NCBI GenBank assembly: GCA_002364215.1
Contig: DEXQ01000011.1
Coordinates: forward strand, 182,725-246,724
Reading direction: 5' to 3'
Length of the DNA: 64,000 bases
Origin: Aequorivita sp. UBA3180
GTDB taxonomy: Bacteria; Bacteroidota; Bacteroidia; Flavobacteriales; Flavobacteriaceae
In this document: piece after piece, positions 26,406 to 34,651 of the stretch
How the letters are laid out: each line of letters opens with the position of its first letter
Position numbering within the stretch: the stretch's first letter is position 1
The notes under the pieces: model-generated
What the model saw: the letters and a program-made list of their open reading frames with translations, nothing else
Databases searched by the model: none
Told to the model about the DNA's origin: nothing
Translations under genes and position numbers: made by a program

Positions 26406-27738
26406 TGAATTTATCGAGCAGATTGAACAGCTTATCGCCACAAACGATGGCGATGCGCTGAAAGAGCTGTTGCATGATTTTCACTTTGCTGATGTTGCGG
26501 AACTCCTTCATGAGCTTGACACTGATGACGCTACCTATCTTATAAAACTTTTAGATAGCGAAGTGACCAGTGAGGCCCTGATGGAACTCGACGATGATTT
26601 CCGGGAGCGAATTTTGGACAATCTTTCCCCTTCTGAAATTGCCGATGAGCTTGACGAAATGGACACCGATGATGCTGCAGATATTATTGCAGAACTCGAT
26701 GACCATGTTCAAAAACAGGTAATTGGCCACATAGAAGATGAAGACCACGCCGCAGATATTGTTGATCTTTTACGCTATGACGAAGACACTGCCGGTGGTT
26801 TGATGGCGAAAGAGCTCGTGCGTGTAAAAGAAACCTGGACCGTAGCAGGTTGTGTACGGGAGATGCGCCGACAGGCAGAAAACGTGACCCGCGTACACTC
26901 TATTTATGTTACTGATAAGCACGGAAAACTCAAGGGAAGACTTTCATTGAAAGATTTGCTTACAGCACCTGGAAAGGCTCACATTAGCGATGTTTATATT
27001 CCGAAAGTGGATTATGTAAACGTACACACCGAAGCAGAAGATGTAGCCCGGATTATGCAGAAATACGATTTGGAAGCCATCCCGGTTGTTGATGAGGAAG
27101 GAATTTTGGTAGGAAGAATTACCATTGACGATATTGTAGATTTCATAAAAGAAGAAGCCGAAAAAGACTACCAAATGGCAGCGGGTATTAGCCAAGACGT
27201 AGAGGCCGATGATGGAATAATAAAACAAACCCGTGCGCGCTTGCCGTGGCTTTTAATTGGTATGCTCGGCGGGCTTGGTGCTGCCAGCATCATTGCAAGT
27301 TTTCAAACTATATTAGAAAGCTATCCCAAGTTGCTCATTTTCGTGCCACTAATCCAGGCAACTGCTGGTAACGTGGGCGTACAGTCCAGCGCCATCGTTG
27401 TACAGGGTTTGGCGAATGATACGCTTAAAGGAAATATTATTTCGCGACTGCTCCGCGAATCTGGATTGGCACTCGTTAACGGTCTTGCCATTGCCTTGGT
27501 AGTTTTGGTGATCAGCCACTTTCTATTTTTCACTACGTACCTAGAATCCATAAGCATTGGCATTGCACTAATTTCCGTTATTCTTTTGGCAGCCTTGATT
27601 GGAACCTTTATTCCAATTATTTTGGACCGAAGGGGAATAGACCCCGCAGTTGCTACGGGCCCGTTCATCACCACCAGCAATGATGTTTTCGGAATTCTAA
27701 CCTATTTTCTTATAGCTAAACTAATCCTTGGATTTTGA
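26386..27738 (+). CDS. mgtE: Magnesium transporter MgtE
   Basis: 450 aa. Order of domains: an acidic superhelical N-domain (residues 1-125, repeats such as LHELDTDDATYL), a pair of CBS domains (about 130-255), a plug helix, then five membrane helices (about 285-450) with the pore signature PLIQATAGNVGVQ near 325 and a TGPFITTSNDVFG near 425. It lets Mg2+ into the cell and is gated by Mg2+ binding to the cytoplasmic domains. The first 20 bp overlap the end of rsmA. Confidence 0.96.
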   Translation: MQFQLTDEFIEQIEQLIATNDGDALKELLHDFHFADVAELLHELDTDDATYLIKLLDSEVTSEALMELDDDFRERILDNLSPSEIADELDEMDTDDAADIIAELDDHVQKQVIGHIEDEDHAADIVDLLRYDEDTAGGLMAKELVRVKETWTVAGCVREMRRQAENVTRVHSIYVTDKHGKLKGRLSLKDLLTAPGKAHISDVYIPKVDYVNVHTEAEDVARIMQKYDLEAIPVVDEEGILVGRITIDDIVDFIKEEAEKDYQMAAGISQDVEADDGIIKQTRARLPWLLIGMLGGLGAASIIASFQTILESYPKLLIFVPLIQATAGNVGVQSSAIVVQGLANDTLKGNIISRLLRESGLALVNGLAIALVVLVISHFLFFTTYLESISIGIALISVILLAALIGTFIPIILDRRGIDPAVATGPFITTSNDVFGILTYFLIAKLILGF

Positions 27739-28130
27739 AACCTGAAATTTTTAAAAATCGGTTCATTGTTCCTGCTTCGGCCATCGATGGGTTAAACCAC
27801 GTAAATAACGTAACCTATCTGCAGTGGTGCCTCGATGCTGCGGAAGCACATTGGATTTCAAAAACTTCGGAAGCACAGCGGGAAAAGAATGTTTGGGTAG
27901 TTCTGAACCATTTTATTTCCTATAAAAATCCTTCATTTTTGGGCGAAGAGCTTGAAACGCAAACTTGGATTGACAATTATGACGGTGTAAAAAGTGAGCG
28001 CCATTATAAAATAATTCGCCCAACTGATGGAAAAATCATTGTTGAGGCCAAAACCCTTTGGTGTTTTTTGGACGGGACAACCTTTAAGCCTTTAAAAATT
28101 CCAAAGGAAATAGGCGATCTTTTCCAATAA
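27735..28130 (+). CDS. Acyl-CoA thioesterase, hotdog fold (4-hydroxybenzoyl-CoA thioesterase-like)
   Basis: 131 aa, starting with TTG that overlaps the mgtE stop by 4 bp, so it is coupled to mgtE. The hotdog signature is the early GLNHVNNVTYLQW helix start, with an Asp in the following CLDAAE as in acyl-CoA/acyl-ACP thioesterases of the YbgC/FatA type. It would release fatty acids from CoA or ACP. Substrate chain length cannot be told. Confidence 0.85.
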   Translation: MKPEIFKNRFIVPASAIDGLNHVNNVTYLQWCLDAAEAHWISKTSEAQREKNVWVVLNHFISYKNPSFLGEELETQTWIDNYDGVKSERHYKIIRPTDGKIIVEAKTLWCFLDGTTFKPLKIPKEIGDLFQ

Positions 28131-28170
28131 TATCCATTGCATTAAATACTCCAATCCCCGATATTTTCAA

Positions 28171-28178
28171 TACTTTTG
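28171..28178 (+). promoter_or_regulatory. -7 box for the flippase-EnvC operon
   Basis: TACTTTTG exactly matches TAnnTTTG and ends 20 nt before the TTG start at 28199. No -33 TTG at normal spacing. Confidence 0.4.
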
Positions 28179-28198
28179 CGCTATAAAACCGCATCGCA

Positions 28199-29653
28199 TT
28201 GAGCGTTTTCAAAAAACTTTTTAAACAGACTTTTATCTACGGTTTGGCCACCGTGCTACCCCGTGTATTAGCGGTTATTCTGGTGCCGCTTTATGTAAAA
28301 GTATTGTTGCCCGAGGAATACGGAATCTTTTCCACAGTAATGGCTTTCCTTATTTTGGGGAATGTTTTATTGAGTTACGGAATGGAAACTGCTTTTTTCA
28401 GATTTGTAACAAAAGATGCTTCGCAACAAAAAATTGTACAATCCACAACGCTAACCTCACTTACGGTTTCCACATTATTTTTTTTAGGAATTACCTTGCT
28501 TTTCAGAAACTACATCGCAGAGGTTTCAGAGTTTAAACCCGAATACGTAACCTACGGCTTATTGATTCTTGCTTTGGATGCCTTGGTGGTTTTACCCTTT
28601 GTTTGGTTTCGGGCCAATGAAAAACCAATGAAATATGCAGTAATCAAAATCTTCAATGTTGTTATAAATCTCGCTTTCAACATATCTTTTTTACTGATAC
28701 TTCCAAAAGTTGCAGAAAGCAGTAGTTATTGGAATTCCCTTTGGTTTCCCGAAAACAAGGTGGCTTATGTTTTTATTGCAAACTTAATTGCCAGCGCAGT
28801 AACGCTTTTAGTTTTGCTGCCGCTTTATATGAAAATAGGTTTCGGTTTCAGCAAAACCATTTGGAAACAGATGATGAAATACGCCCTTCCAGTGCTAGTG
28901 GCCGGGATTGCATTCAGCATCAACGAAGCCTTTGACAGGATTCTTCTGAAATATCTTTTGCCCGAAAATATAGCTGAAGTTCAAGTGGGTCTTTATTCTG
29001 CGTGCTACAAATTGGGGATGTTTATGACGCTTTTCGTAATGGCCTTCCGTTTGGGCATCGAACCTTTTTTCTTCAACCATTCCGGCCACGAAAACGCAAA
29101 AAATACGTATGCTACCATTACCAAATATTTTACGCTTTTGGGATGTTTGATTCTTTTGGTAGTAGTAGTGTATATAGACATTTTTAAAAGAATTTTAATC
29201 CCAAACAGTCAATATTGGGAAGCTTTAAAAATTGTCCCGCTTATACTTTTGGCGAATCTTTTTTTGGGAATTTACCACAACCTTTCCGTATGGTACAAAG
29301 TAACCGATCGCACAAAATTTGGCGCATATATTTCGGTTTTTGCAGCCATAGTTACGCTCGTGCTGAACTATGTTTTGATACCGATTATAGGTTATATGGG
29401 GTCAGCAATAGCAACACTTTCAGCCTATGGCAGTATGATGGTGCTTTCGTATCTTTACGGCCGTAAGTATTATGATGTTCCTTACCAAGTGAAAAAGATA
29501 TGCGGTTATTTGCTGTTGGCCATTGGTTTTTCGGCAATTTCCTTTTATGTTTTCAACGGAAATATTTGGCTGGGAACTGCGTTGTTAATAGTGTTTGCAG
29601 CAATTATGTTCTATTCTGAAAAGAAGGAATTTTTAAAAATAATTCGAAAATAA
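28199..29653 (+). CDS. Lipid-linked oligosaccharide flippase (Wzx/MATE-like)
   Basis: 484 aa with about 14 hydrophobic helices and a TTG start. The polysaccharide biosynthesis protein (MOP/Wzx) family is recognised from the opening FKQTFIYGLATVLPRVLAV and VPLYVKVLLPEEYGIF. It should flip a lipid-linked sugar precursor across the inner membrane. It heads a tight operon with dut, a nucleotidyltransferase, a TPR protein, DUF4292 and an EnvC-like peptidase. The actual glycan is unknown, as no glycosyltransferase cluster lies nearby. Confidence 0.88.
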   Translation: MSVFKKLFKQTFIYGLATVLPRVLAVILVPLYVKVLLPEEYGIFSTVMAFLILGNVLLSYGMETAFFRFVTKDASQQKIVQSTTLTSLTVSTLFFLGITLLFRNYIAEVSEFKPEYVTYGLLILALDALVVLPFVWFRANEKPMKYAVIKIFNVVINLAFNISFLLILPKVAESSSYWNSLWFPENKVAYVFIANLIASAVTLLVLLPLYMKIGFGFSKTIWKQMMKYALPVLVAGIAFSINEAFDRILLKYLLPENIAEVQVGLYSACYKLGMFMTLFVMAFRLGIEPFFFNHSGHENAKNTYATITKYFTLLGCLILLVVVVYIDIFKRILIPNSQYWEALKIVPLILLANLFLGIYHNLSVWYKVTDRTKFGAYISVFAAIVTLVLNYVLIPIIGYMGSAIATLSAYGSMMVLSYLYGRKYYDVPYQVKKICGYLLLAIGFSAISFYVFNGNIWLGTALLIVFAAIMFYSEKKEFLKIIRK

Positions 29654-29658
29654 CTTCA

Positions 29659-30093
29659 ATGAAAATTAAAATAATAAACAAATCCAATCACCCATTACCA
29701 TCCTACGAAACAATCGCTTCCGCTGGAATGGATTTACGCGCCTGCGTTGACGGGCCTTCAACCTTAAAACCTTTGCAGCGAGCCATCGTAAAAACTGGTC
29801 TTTTTATTGAATTGCCAATAGGTTACGAAGCACAAGTTCGTCCCCGTAGCGGTTTGGCAGCTAAAAAAGGAGTCACAGTTTTAAATTCACCTGGAACCAT
29901 AGATGCCGATTATCGCGGTGAAATTGGGGTGATTTTGGTGAATCTTTCCAACGAAGATTTCACTATTGAACACGGCGAACGTATTGCCCAATTGGTAATA
30001 GCAAAACACGAACGCGCCGTTTGGGAAGAAGTTGAAGAACTTGGGGAAACTTCTCGCGGAGCGGGAGGTTTTGGAAGTACTGGAGTAAAGTAA
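29659..30093 (+). CDS. dut: dUTP diphosphatase
   Basis: 144 aa trimeric dUTPase. All five motifs are visible: AGMDLRA, PRSGLAAKKG, the uracil loop TIDADYRGE, GERIAQLV, and the C-terminal Gly-rich GAGGFGSTG. It breaks dUTP to dUMP and pyrophosphate, keeping uracil out of DNA. The gene begins 5 bp after the flippase. Confidence 0.97.
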   Translation: MKIKIINKSNHPLPSYETIASAGMDLRACVDGPSTLKPLQRAIVKTGLFIELPIGYEAQVRPRSGLAAKKGVTVLNSPGTIDADYRGEIGVILVNLSNEDFTIEHGERIAQLVIAKHERAVWEEVEELGETSRGAGGFGSTGVK

Positions 30094-30117
30094 TAAATCG
30101 AATTCAATCAAGTTTAA

Positions 30118-31134
30118 ATGAAAATAATAGTCCCAATGGCAGGCCGCGGAAGCCGTCTTCGCCCACATACACTCACTGTCCCGAAGCCTTTAATTCCCGT
30201 TGCAGGAAAACCCATCGTGCACCGTTTGGTGGAAGATATTGCTGGTGTTCTTAACGAAAAAATTGATGAAATCGCTTTCATTCTCGGCGATCCTGCTTTT
30301 TTTGGAGACGATGTGGTTGAAAGTTTAAAAGCGCTTGCAACAAGTTTAGGTGCAAAACCAACCATTTATCGCCAACTTGATCCAAAAGGTACTGGCCACG
30401 CCATTATGTGTGCCAAGGATTCGCTTTCCGGACCAGCTGTTATTGCTTATGCAGACACTTTGATTCGTACAGATTTTGATTTGGACAAAGAAGCGGACGC
30501 CGTAATCTGGACCAAAAAAGTTGCAAATCCCGAAGCCTATGGGGTTGTAAATCTCAACGATAAAAACGAAATAATCGAATTGGTTGAAAAACCAAAAGAA
30601 TATGTGAGCGACCAAGCCGTTATAGGTATCTATTATTTTAAGGATGTTTCGCAATTAAAAAATGAGTTGCAATACGTTTTGGACAACAATATAATCAACG
30701 GTGGTGAATACCAAATTAACGACGGAATTAAAAGGATGATGGCCGCTGGAAAAATTTTCAAAACCGGAACGGTTGATGAGTGGATGGACTGCGGAAACAA
30801 AGAGGTTACCGTGGAAACCAATCAAAAAATGTTGGGTTTTCTTTCTAAAGCGAATTACCCTTTGATTTCTGAAAATATTAGCAATGAAAATTCAAAAATT
30901 ATTGAACCTTGCTTTATCGGTAAAAATGTAATTTTAAAAAACAGTACTATTGGCCCCTACGCTTCTATTGGCGCAGGCACGGTAATTGAAGATAGCACAA
31001 TTAAAAATAGTATCATTCAAACCAATTCAAAAATAAAAAACGCGAATTTGGACAACGCAATGATTGGCAATCATGCTACTTTTGATGGCAAGTTCACCAA
31101 TGTGAGCATTGGCGATTATTCTGAATTAAAATAA
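30118..31134 (+). CDS. Sugar-phosphate nucleotidyltransferase
   Basis: 338 aa. The N-terminal Rossmann-like domain opens with the nucleotide-binding signature GRGSRLRPHTLTVPKPL, followed by GTGHAIMCAK near residue 94 and the ending KPKEY stretch; the last 70-80 residues have the hexapeptide left-handed beta-helix pattern (CFIGKNVILKNSTIGPY). It should join a sugar 1-phosphate to a nucleoside triphosphate (UTP, dTTP or GTP); the exact sugar is not set by the sequence. 24 bp after dut. Confidence 0.9.
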   Translation: MKIIVPMAGRGSRLRPHTLTVPKPLIPVAGKPIVHRLVEDIAGVLNEKIDEIAFILGDPAFFGDDVVESLKALATSLGAKPTIYRQLDPKGTGHAIMCAKDSLSGPAVIAYADTLIRTDFDLDKEADAVIWTKKVANPEAYGVVNLNDKNEIIELVEKPKEYVSDQAVIGIYYFKDVSQLKNELQYVLDNNIINGGEYQINDGIKRMMAAGKIFKTGTVDEWMDCGNKEVTVETNQKMLGFLSKANYPLISENISNENSKIIEPCFIGKNVILKNSTIGPYASIGAGTVIEDSTIKNSIIQTNSKIKNANLDNAMIGNHATFDGKFTNVSIGDYSELK

Positions 31135-31135
31135 A

Positions 31136-31155
31136 ATTCCTGCGAAGGCAGGAAT
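31136..31155 (+). repeat. REP-like palindromic hairpin
   Basis: A perfect 8-bp stem (ATTCCTGC with GCAGGAAT) with loop GAAG lies between the nucleotidyltransferase and TPR genes. No T run follows, so it is not an intrinsic terminator; its form recalls the short ATTCC(C/T)GCGAA... repeats known in other bacteria. Confidence 0.65.
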
Positions 31156-31163
31156 CTCATAAG

Positions 31164-32540
31164 TTGAAACAAAATTTTTTACACATACTCTTAATTTTCT
31201 TCGGAATTCTTCTTCCGAAGCAACTCTGCGCCCAAGAAATAAAAAATGATTCAATCGATACGCAGTCTGACAATTTAGGAAATGTTACCGATGCCTTTCA
31301 GGAAAACTTTTTTGAGGCTCTCAAACAAAAAGGTATTGAGAATTATGAGCTTGCGCTGACAGCATTAAACAAAGCCGAAAAAGCAGCAAAAAGTGAGGAA
31401 AACAAGGCCGTGGTCTATTTTGAAATGGGTAAAAACCATACCTATTTAAAGCAATATGCAGAAGCCGAAGAAAACTTCAACAAAGTATTGAAAAGCCAAG
31501 GAGACCGTTTGGATGTTTTGGAACAGTTTTATGAACTCTATTATCAGCAAAGAGAGTATAAAAAATCAATTCCGTTGGTTCAAAAATTAATTCCTTTTGA
31601 TGAAGATTATAAAGAAGATCTGGCCAACCTATATATACTCACCAAGCAATATGATAAAGCCTTGGAGCAATTGGATGAACTCGATCAGGTTTGGGGCGAA
31701 AGCGACATACGTAACGCCTTGAGAGCCCAAATTTACAGGGCGACAGGAAACACTGAGGGAGCCATTGAAAATTTGGAACAAAAAATTGACAACAATCCAA
31801 AAAACGAAAAGGAATATTTAAACTTAATTTTTCTTTACAGCGAACAGGGCAATAAGGAAAAAGCATTTGAGGCAGCAAAAAATCTTTTAAAAAATAACCC
31901 AAAATCCGAGTTGGTACATTTGGCACTTTACAAATTTTACTTAAACGAAGGAAATGCCACGGAGGCTATAAAATCAATGAAAATCGTTTTTAATTCGGAA
32001 GAAGTTGACAAAGAAACACAATACAAAGTGTTGGGTGATTTTATTCAGTTTGTTAATGAAAACCCCGAATACGAAACTGAATTAGGTGAAATAGTGAATC
32101 AATTTTCAATTGAAAATGGCCGTGTTTACGAAAAACTCGGTGATTATTACGCAGCAAAAAACAGAAAGGAAGATGCGCTCAATGCCTATGAAAAAGGAAT
32201 AGTCCAAGACCCAGACAATTACAATCTTTTGAAGAATACACTTTTGTTCCAAATAGATTTCAAAAAATATGAGGCCGCTGCAAAATTGAGCTCCGAAGGT
32301 CTTGAAATCTTTCCCGCACAGCCACTTTTATATTTATTGAACGGTGTGGCAAATAACGGGCTTCAAAAAAGTGAGGCTGCAATTGAAAGTCTTGAAATTG
32401 GTTTGGATTTTATATTGGAAGATCCAAAAATGGAACGCGATTTTTACGAACAATTAAGCTTAGCGCACCGAACCAAAGGCGATGCCCAAAAAGCCAAAAT
32501 GTATGCTGACAAAGCCACCGCAATCATATTACCGAATTAA
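31164..32540 (+). CDS. Secreted tetratricopeptide-repeat protein
   Basis: 458 aa with TTG start. Signal peptide 1-24 (...LLPKQLCAQ). TPR repeats fill the rest, for instance EMGKNHTYLKQYAEAEENFNK near 90, KLGDYYAAKNRKEDALNAYEK near 334. It is probably a periplasmic scaffold of the envelope operon; the DUF4292 lipoprotein gene begins 6 bp later. Partners unknown. Confidence 0.9.
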   Translation: MKQNFLHILLIFFGILLPKQLCAQEIKNDSIDTQSDNLGNVTDAFQENFFEALKQKGIENYELALTALNKAEKAAKSEENKAVVYFEMGKNHTYLKQYAEAEENFNKVLKSQGDRLDVLEQFYELYYQQREYKKSIPLVQKLIPFDEDYKEDLANLYILTKQYDKALEQLDELDQVWGESDIRNALRAQIYRATGNTEGAIENLEQKIDNNPKNEKEYLNLIFLYSEQGNKEKAFEAAKNLLKNNPKSELVHLALYKFYLNEGNATEAIKSMKIVFNSEEVDKETQYKVLGDFIQFVNENPEYETELGEIVNQFSIENGRVYEKLGDYYAAKNRKEDALNAYEKGIVQDPDNYNLLKNTLLFQIDFKKYEAAAKLSSEGLEIFPAQPLLYLLNGVANNGLQKSEAAIESLEIGLDFILEDPKMERDFYEQLSLAHRTKGDAQKAKMYADKATAIILPN

Positions 32541-32546
32541 ACAGCT

Positions 32547-33311
32547 ATGAATCTGAAATCCTTTTATATTTTGCTGCTATTGGTACTTGCATCCTGTAGT
32601 GGCACCAAGAAAATAACAACAATCGAAGATGCTTCCGCTAAGGAAGTTATTTCTGCCCATAAAGCAATCGCGCCAGATTTTAAAACCTTGGCAGGCCGTG
32701 TGCAGTTGGTTTATGAAACCGATGAAAAACTACAGAGCATTACTGTGAGCCTTCGGATGGAAAAAGATAAAAACATTTGGATAAAAGCTTCGGTTTTGGG
32801 TATTACTATCGCAAAGGTCCTGATAACACCTACAAGCGTGAGTTACTATGAAACTGTTGGCAACACCTATTTTGAAGGTGATTTTGCATTGTTGGGTGAA
32901 TGGATTGGTACCCCAATCAATTTTCAGCAAGCCCAGAATATGCTTTTGGGCCAATCTATTTTCACATTGAATCCTTCGGAATATAAAGCAGAAGTTTTTC
33001 AGAATAAATTCAAAATTCAGCCTAAGCAACAACCCCAAAATTTTATACATTCGTTGTTTTTAAATCCAGAAAATTTCAAAATTGCCTTGGAATCCCTATC
33101 GCAACCAAATGCTGACAGGTTATTGAGCATTCGTTACGGTGAGTATCAAGAAATTGACGGTCAATATTTTCCAACAACAATTTTAATAGACACGTCTGAA
33201 AAGGGTTCAAAAACGAAAATAGAAATGAATTTCAAAAAAATAGATTTGAATGCAGACGTGAGTTTTCCGTTTGAAATTCCACAAGGCTACGAAGAAATCC
33301 AACTTAACTAA
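32547..33311 (+). CDS. DUF4292 family lipoprotein
   Basis: 254 aa. The signal ends at a lipobox (VLASC, Cys near residue 17). The mature part is beta-rich (TLAGRVQLVYETDEKLQS, LRMEKDKNIWIKASVLG), the form of the LolB/LppX-like outer-membrane lipoprotein fold to which DUF4292 has been likened. It lies between the TPR protein and the EnvC-like peptidase, with a 1-bp boundary to the latter, suggesting a joint envelope role. Function not established. Confidence 0.85.
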   Translation: MNLKSFYILLLLVLASCSGTKKITTIEDASAKEVISAHKAIAPDFKTLAGRVQLVYETDEKLQSITVSLRMEKDKNIWIKASVLGITIAKVLITPTSVSYYETVGNTYFEGDFALLGEWIGTPINFQQAQNMLLGQSIFTLNPSEYKAEVFQNKFKIQPKQQPQNFIHSLFLNPENFKIALESLSQPNADRLLSIRYGEYQEIDGQYFPTTILIDTSEKGSKTKIEMNFKKIDLNADVSFPFEIPQGYEEIQLN

Positions 33312-34601
33312 ATGAAGCACTTTCGCACATATCTTTTTTTATTGATCTCTTTAACGACGGTTTCTATATCGGCCCAAATTGATAAACAAAAGGAGCTAGA
33401 GGAAAAACGGCAGGCTATTCTAGAGGAAATAAAACAAATAAACTCGCTTCTTTTCAAAACCAAAAAGGAGGAAAAGTCAGTGCTTTCGCAAGTTGAAGAC
33501 CTCAACCAGCGCATTGCGGCCAGCGAAAACCTTATTCGTGTAACCAACCAGCAAGCAAACTTACTTACCCGAAACATCAATGACAATATTGAAAAGATAG
33601 GCACACTGCGCGAAGAGCTTAAGGTTATGAAGGCAGATTATGCTGAAATGGTCAGAAAATCATACAAAAGTAAAAACCAGCAGAGCAGGATTATGTTTTT
33701 ATTGTCTTCGCAAAATTTTCTGCAAGCCTACAAACGCGTTCAATATATGAAGCAGTATGCAAAGTTCAGAAAAAAACAGGGAGAGGGCATTAAAGCAAAA
33801 ACCGAAGAACTTCAAAAACTAAATGCAGATTTGATTGAGCAGAAAAAGACCAAACAAAAATTGATTGCAGAAAACGAAGTGGCGAAATCACAATTAACAG
33901 AAGAGCGCAAAAACCAACAAGCATTGGTTGCAACTTTAAAAAAGGACGAAAGTAAGTTTGCATCACAAATAAGAACCAAACAGAAGCAGGCAGACGAGAT
34001 AGACCGCCAGATTGATGCGCTTATAAAAGCCGCAATAGAAGAGGCAAATAGAATAGCCAGAGAAAAAGCTCTTGCCGAAGAAAAAGCTAAAGGGAATACA
34101 ACTACATCTACCTCAACTAAAAACGTTATAACCAAACCGGCAAAAACAGAGGAGTTTGCTCTAACTGCAGAAGAGAAAACCCTTGCCGCAAGCTTTACCA
34201 ACAACAAAGGAAAACTTCCGTGGCCAGTTGAGAAAGGTATGGTTGTAAAGAGTTTTGGGACACATCAACACCCGCAGTTTCCGAACGTTACTACCAACAG
34301 CAGCGGTGTAGAGATAGCTACTGCAGATAATGAGCAGGTGCGCTCCATTTTTGAAGGTCAGGTTATGGCTATTCAAATAATAAAAGGAGCCAACAAAGTA
34401 GTTTTTATTCAGCACGGTGATTATATTTCGGTTTATAGTAACCTTGCTACCGTTTCAGTGAAAAAAGGCGATAAGGTTTCTACCAAACAGACTATAGGTA
34501 CTGTTGCCAAGAGTCCTACTGAAGGAAGAACAGTCCTGAAATTCTATATTTATCAAAACAAAACAAAAATAAATCCTGCAGATTGGATTTATAGGATGTA
34601 A
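33312..34601 (+). CDS. EnvC-like murein hydrolase activator, M23 family
   Basis: 429 aa. Signal peptide 1-22; a long coiled coil from about 23 to 260 (QKELEEKRQAILEEI ...); then a Lys/Thr-rich link and an M23/LytM domain (about 300-429). The LytM zinc site seems degenerate: where active enzymes have H-x(n)-D this one reads GTHQHPQFPNVTTNSSGVEI, with few of the usual zinc ligands, and the later H-x-H is reduced to QHGDYI. This fits a non-catalytic activator that switches on amidases. Last gene of the operon; strong terminator follows. Confidence 0.9.
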   Translation: MKHFRTYLFLLISLTTVSISAQIDKQKELEEKRQAILEEIKQINSLLFKTKKEEKSVLSQVEDLNQRIAASENLIRVTNQQANLLTRNINDNIEKIGTLREELKVMKADYAEMVRKSYKSKNQQSRIMFLLSSQNFLQAYKRVQYMKQYAKFRKKQGEGIKAKTEELQKLNADLIEQKKTKQKLIAENEVAKSQLTEERKNQQALVATLKKDESKFASQIRTKQKQADEIDRQIDALIKAAIEEANRIAREKALAEEKAKGNTTTSTSTKNVITKPAKTEEFALTAEEKTLAASFTNNKGKLPWPVEKGMVVKSFGTHQHPQFPNVTTNSSGVEIATADNEQVRSIFEGQVMAIQIIKGANKVVFIQHGDYISVYSNLATVSVKKGDKVSTKQTIGTVAKSPTEGRTVLKFYIYQNKTKINPADWIYRM

Positions 34602-34631
34602 AAAAAAGGGAGCCAAACAGCTCCCTTTTTT
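34602..34631. terminator. Bidirectional terminator
   Basis: Perfect 12-bp stem (AAAAAAGGGAGC with GCTCCCTTTTTT) and 6-nt loop, serving the EnvC gene on plus and the subtilisin gene on minus, which converge here. Confidence 0.9.
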
Positions 34632-34651
34632 AAAATCAATTTTTCCTAAGA

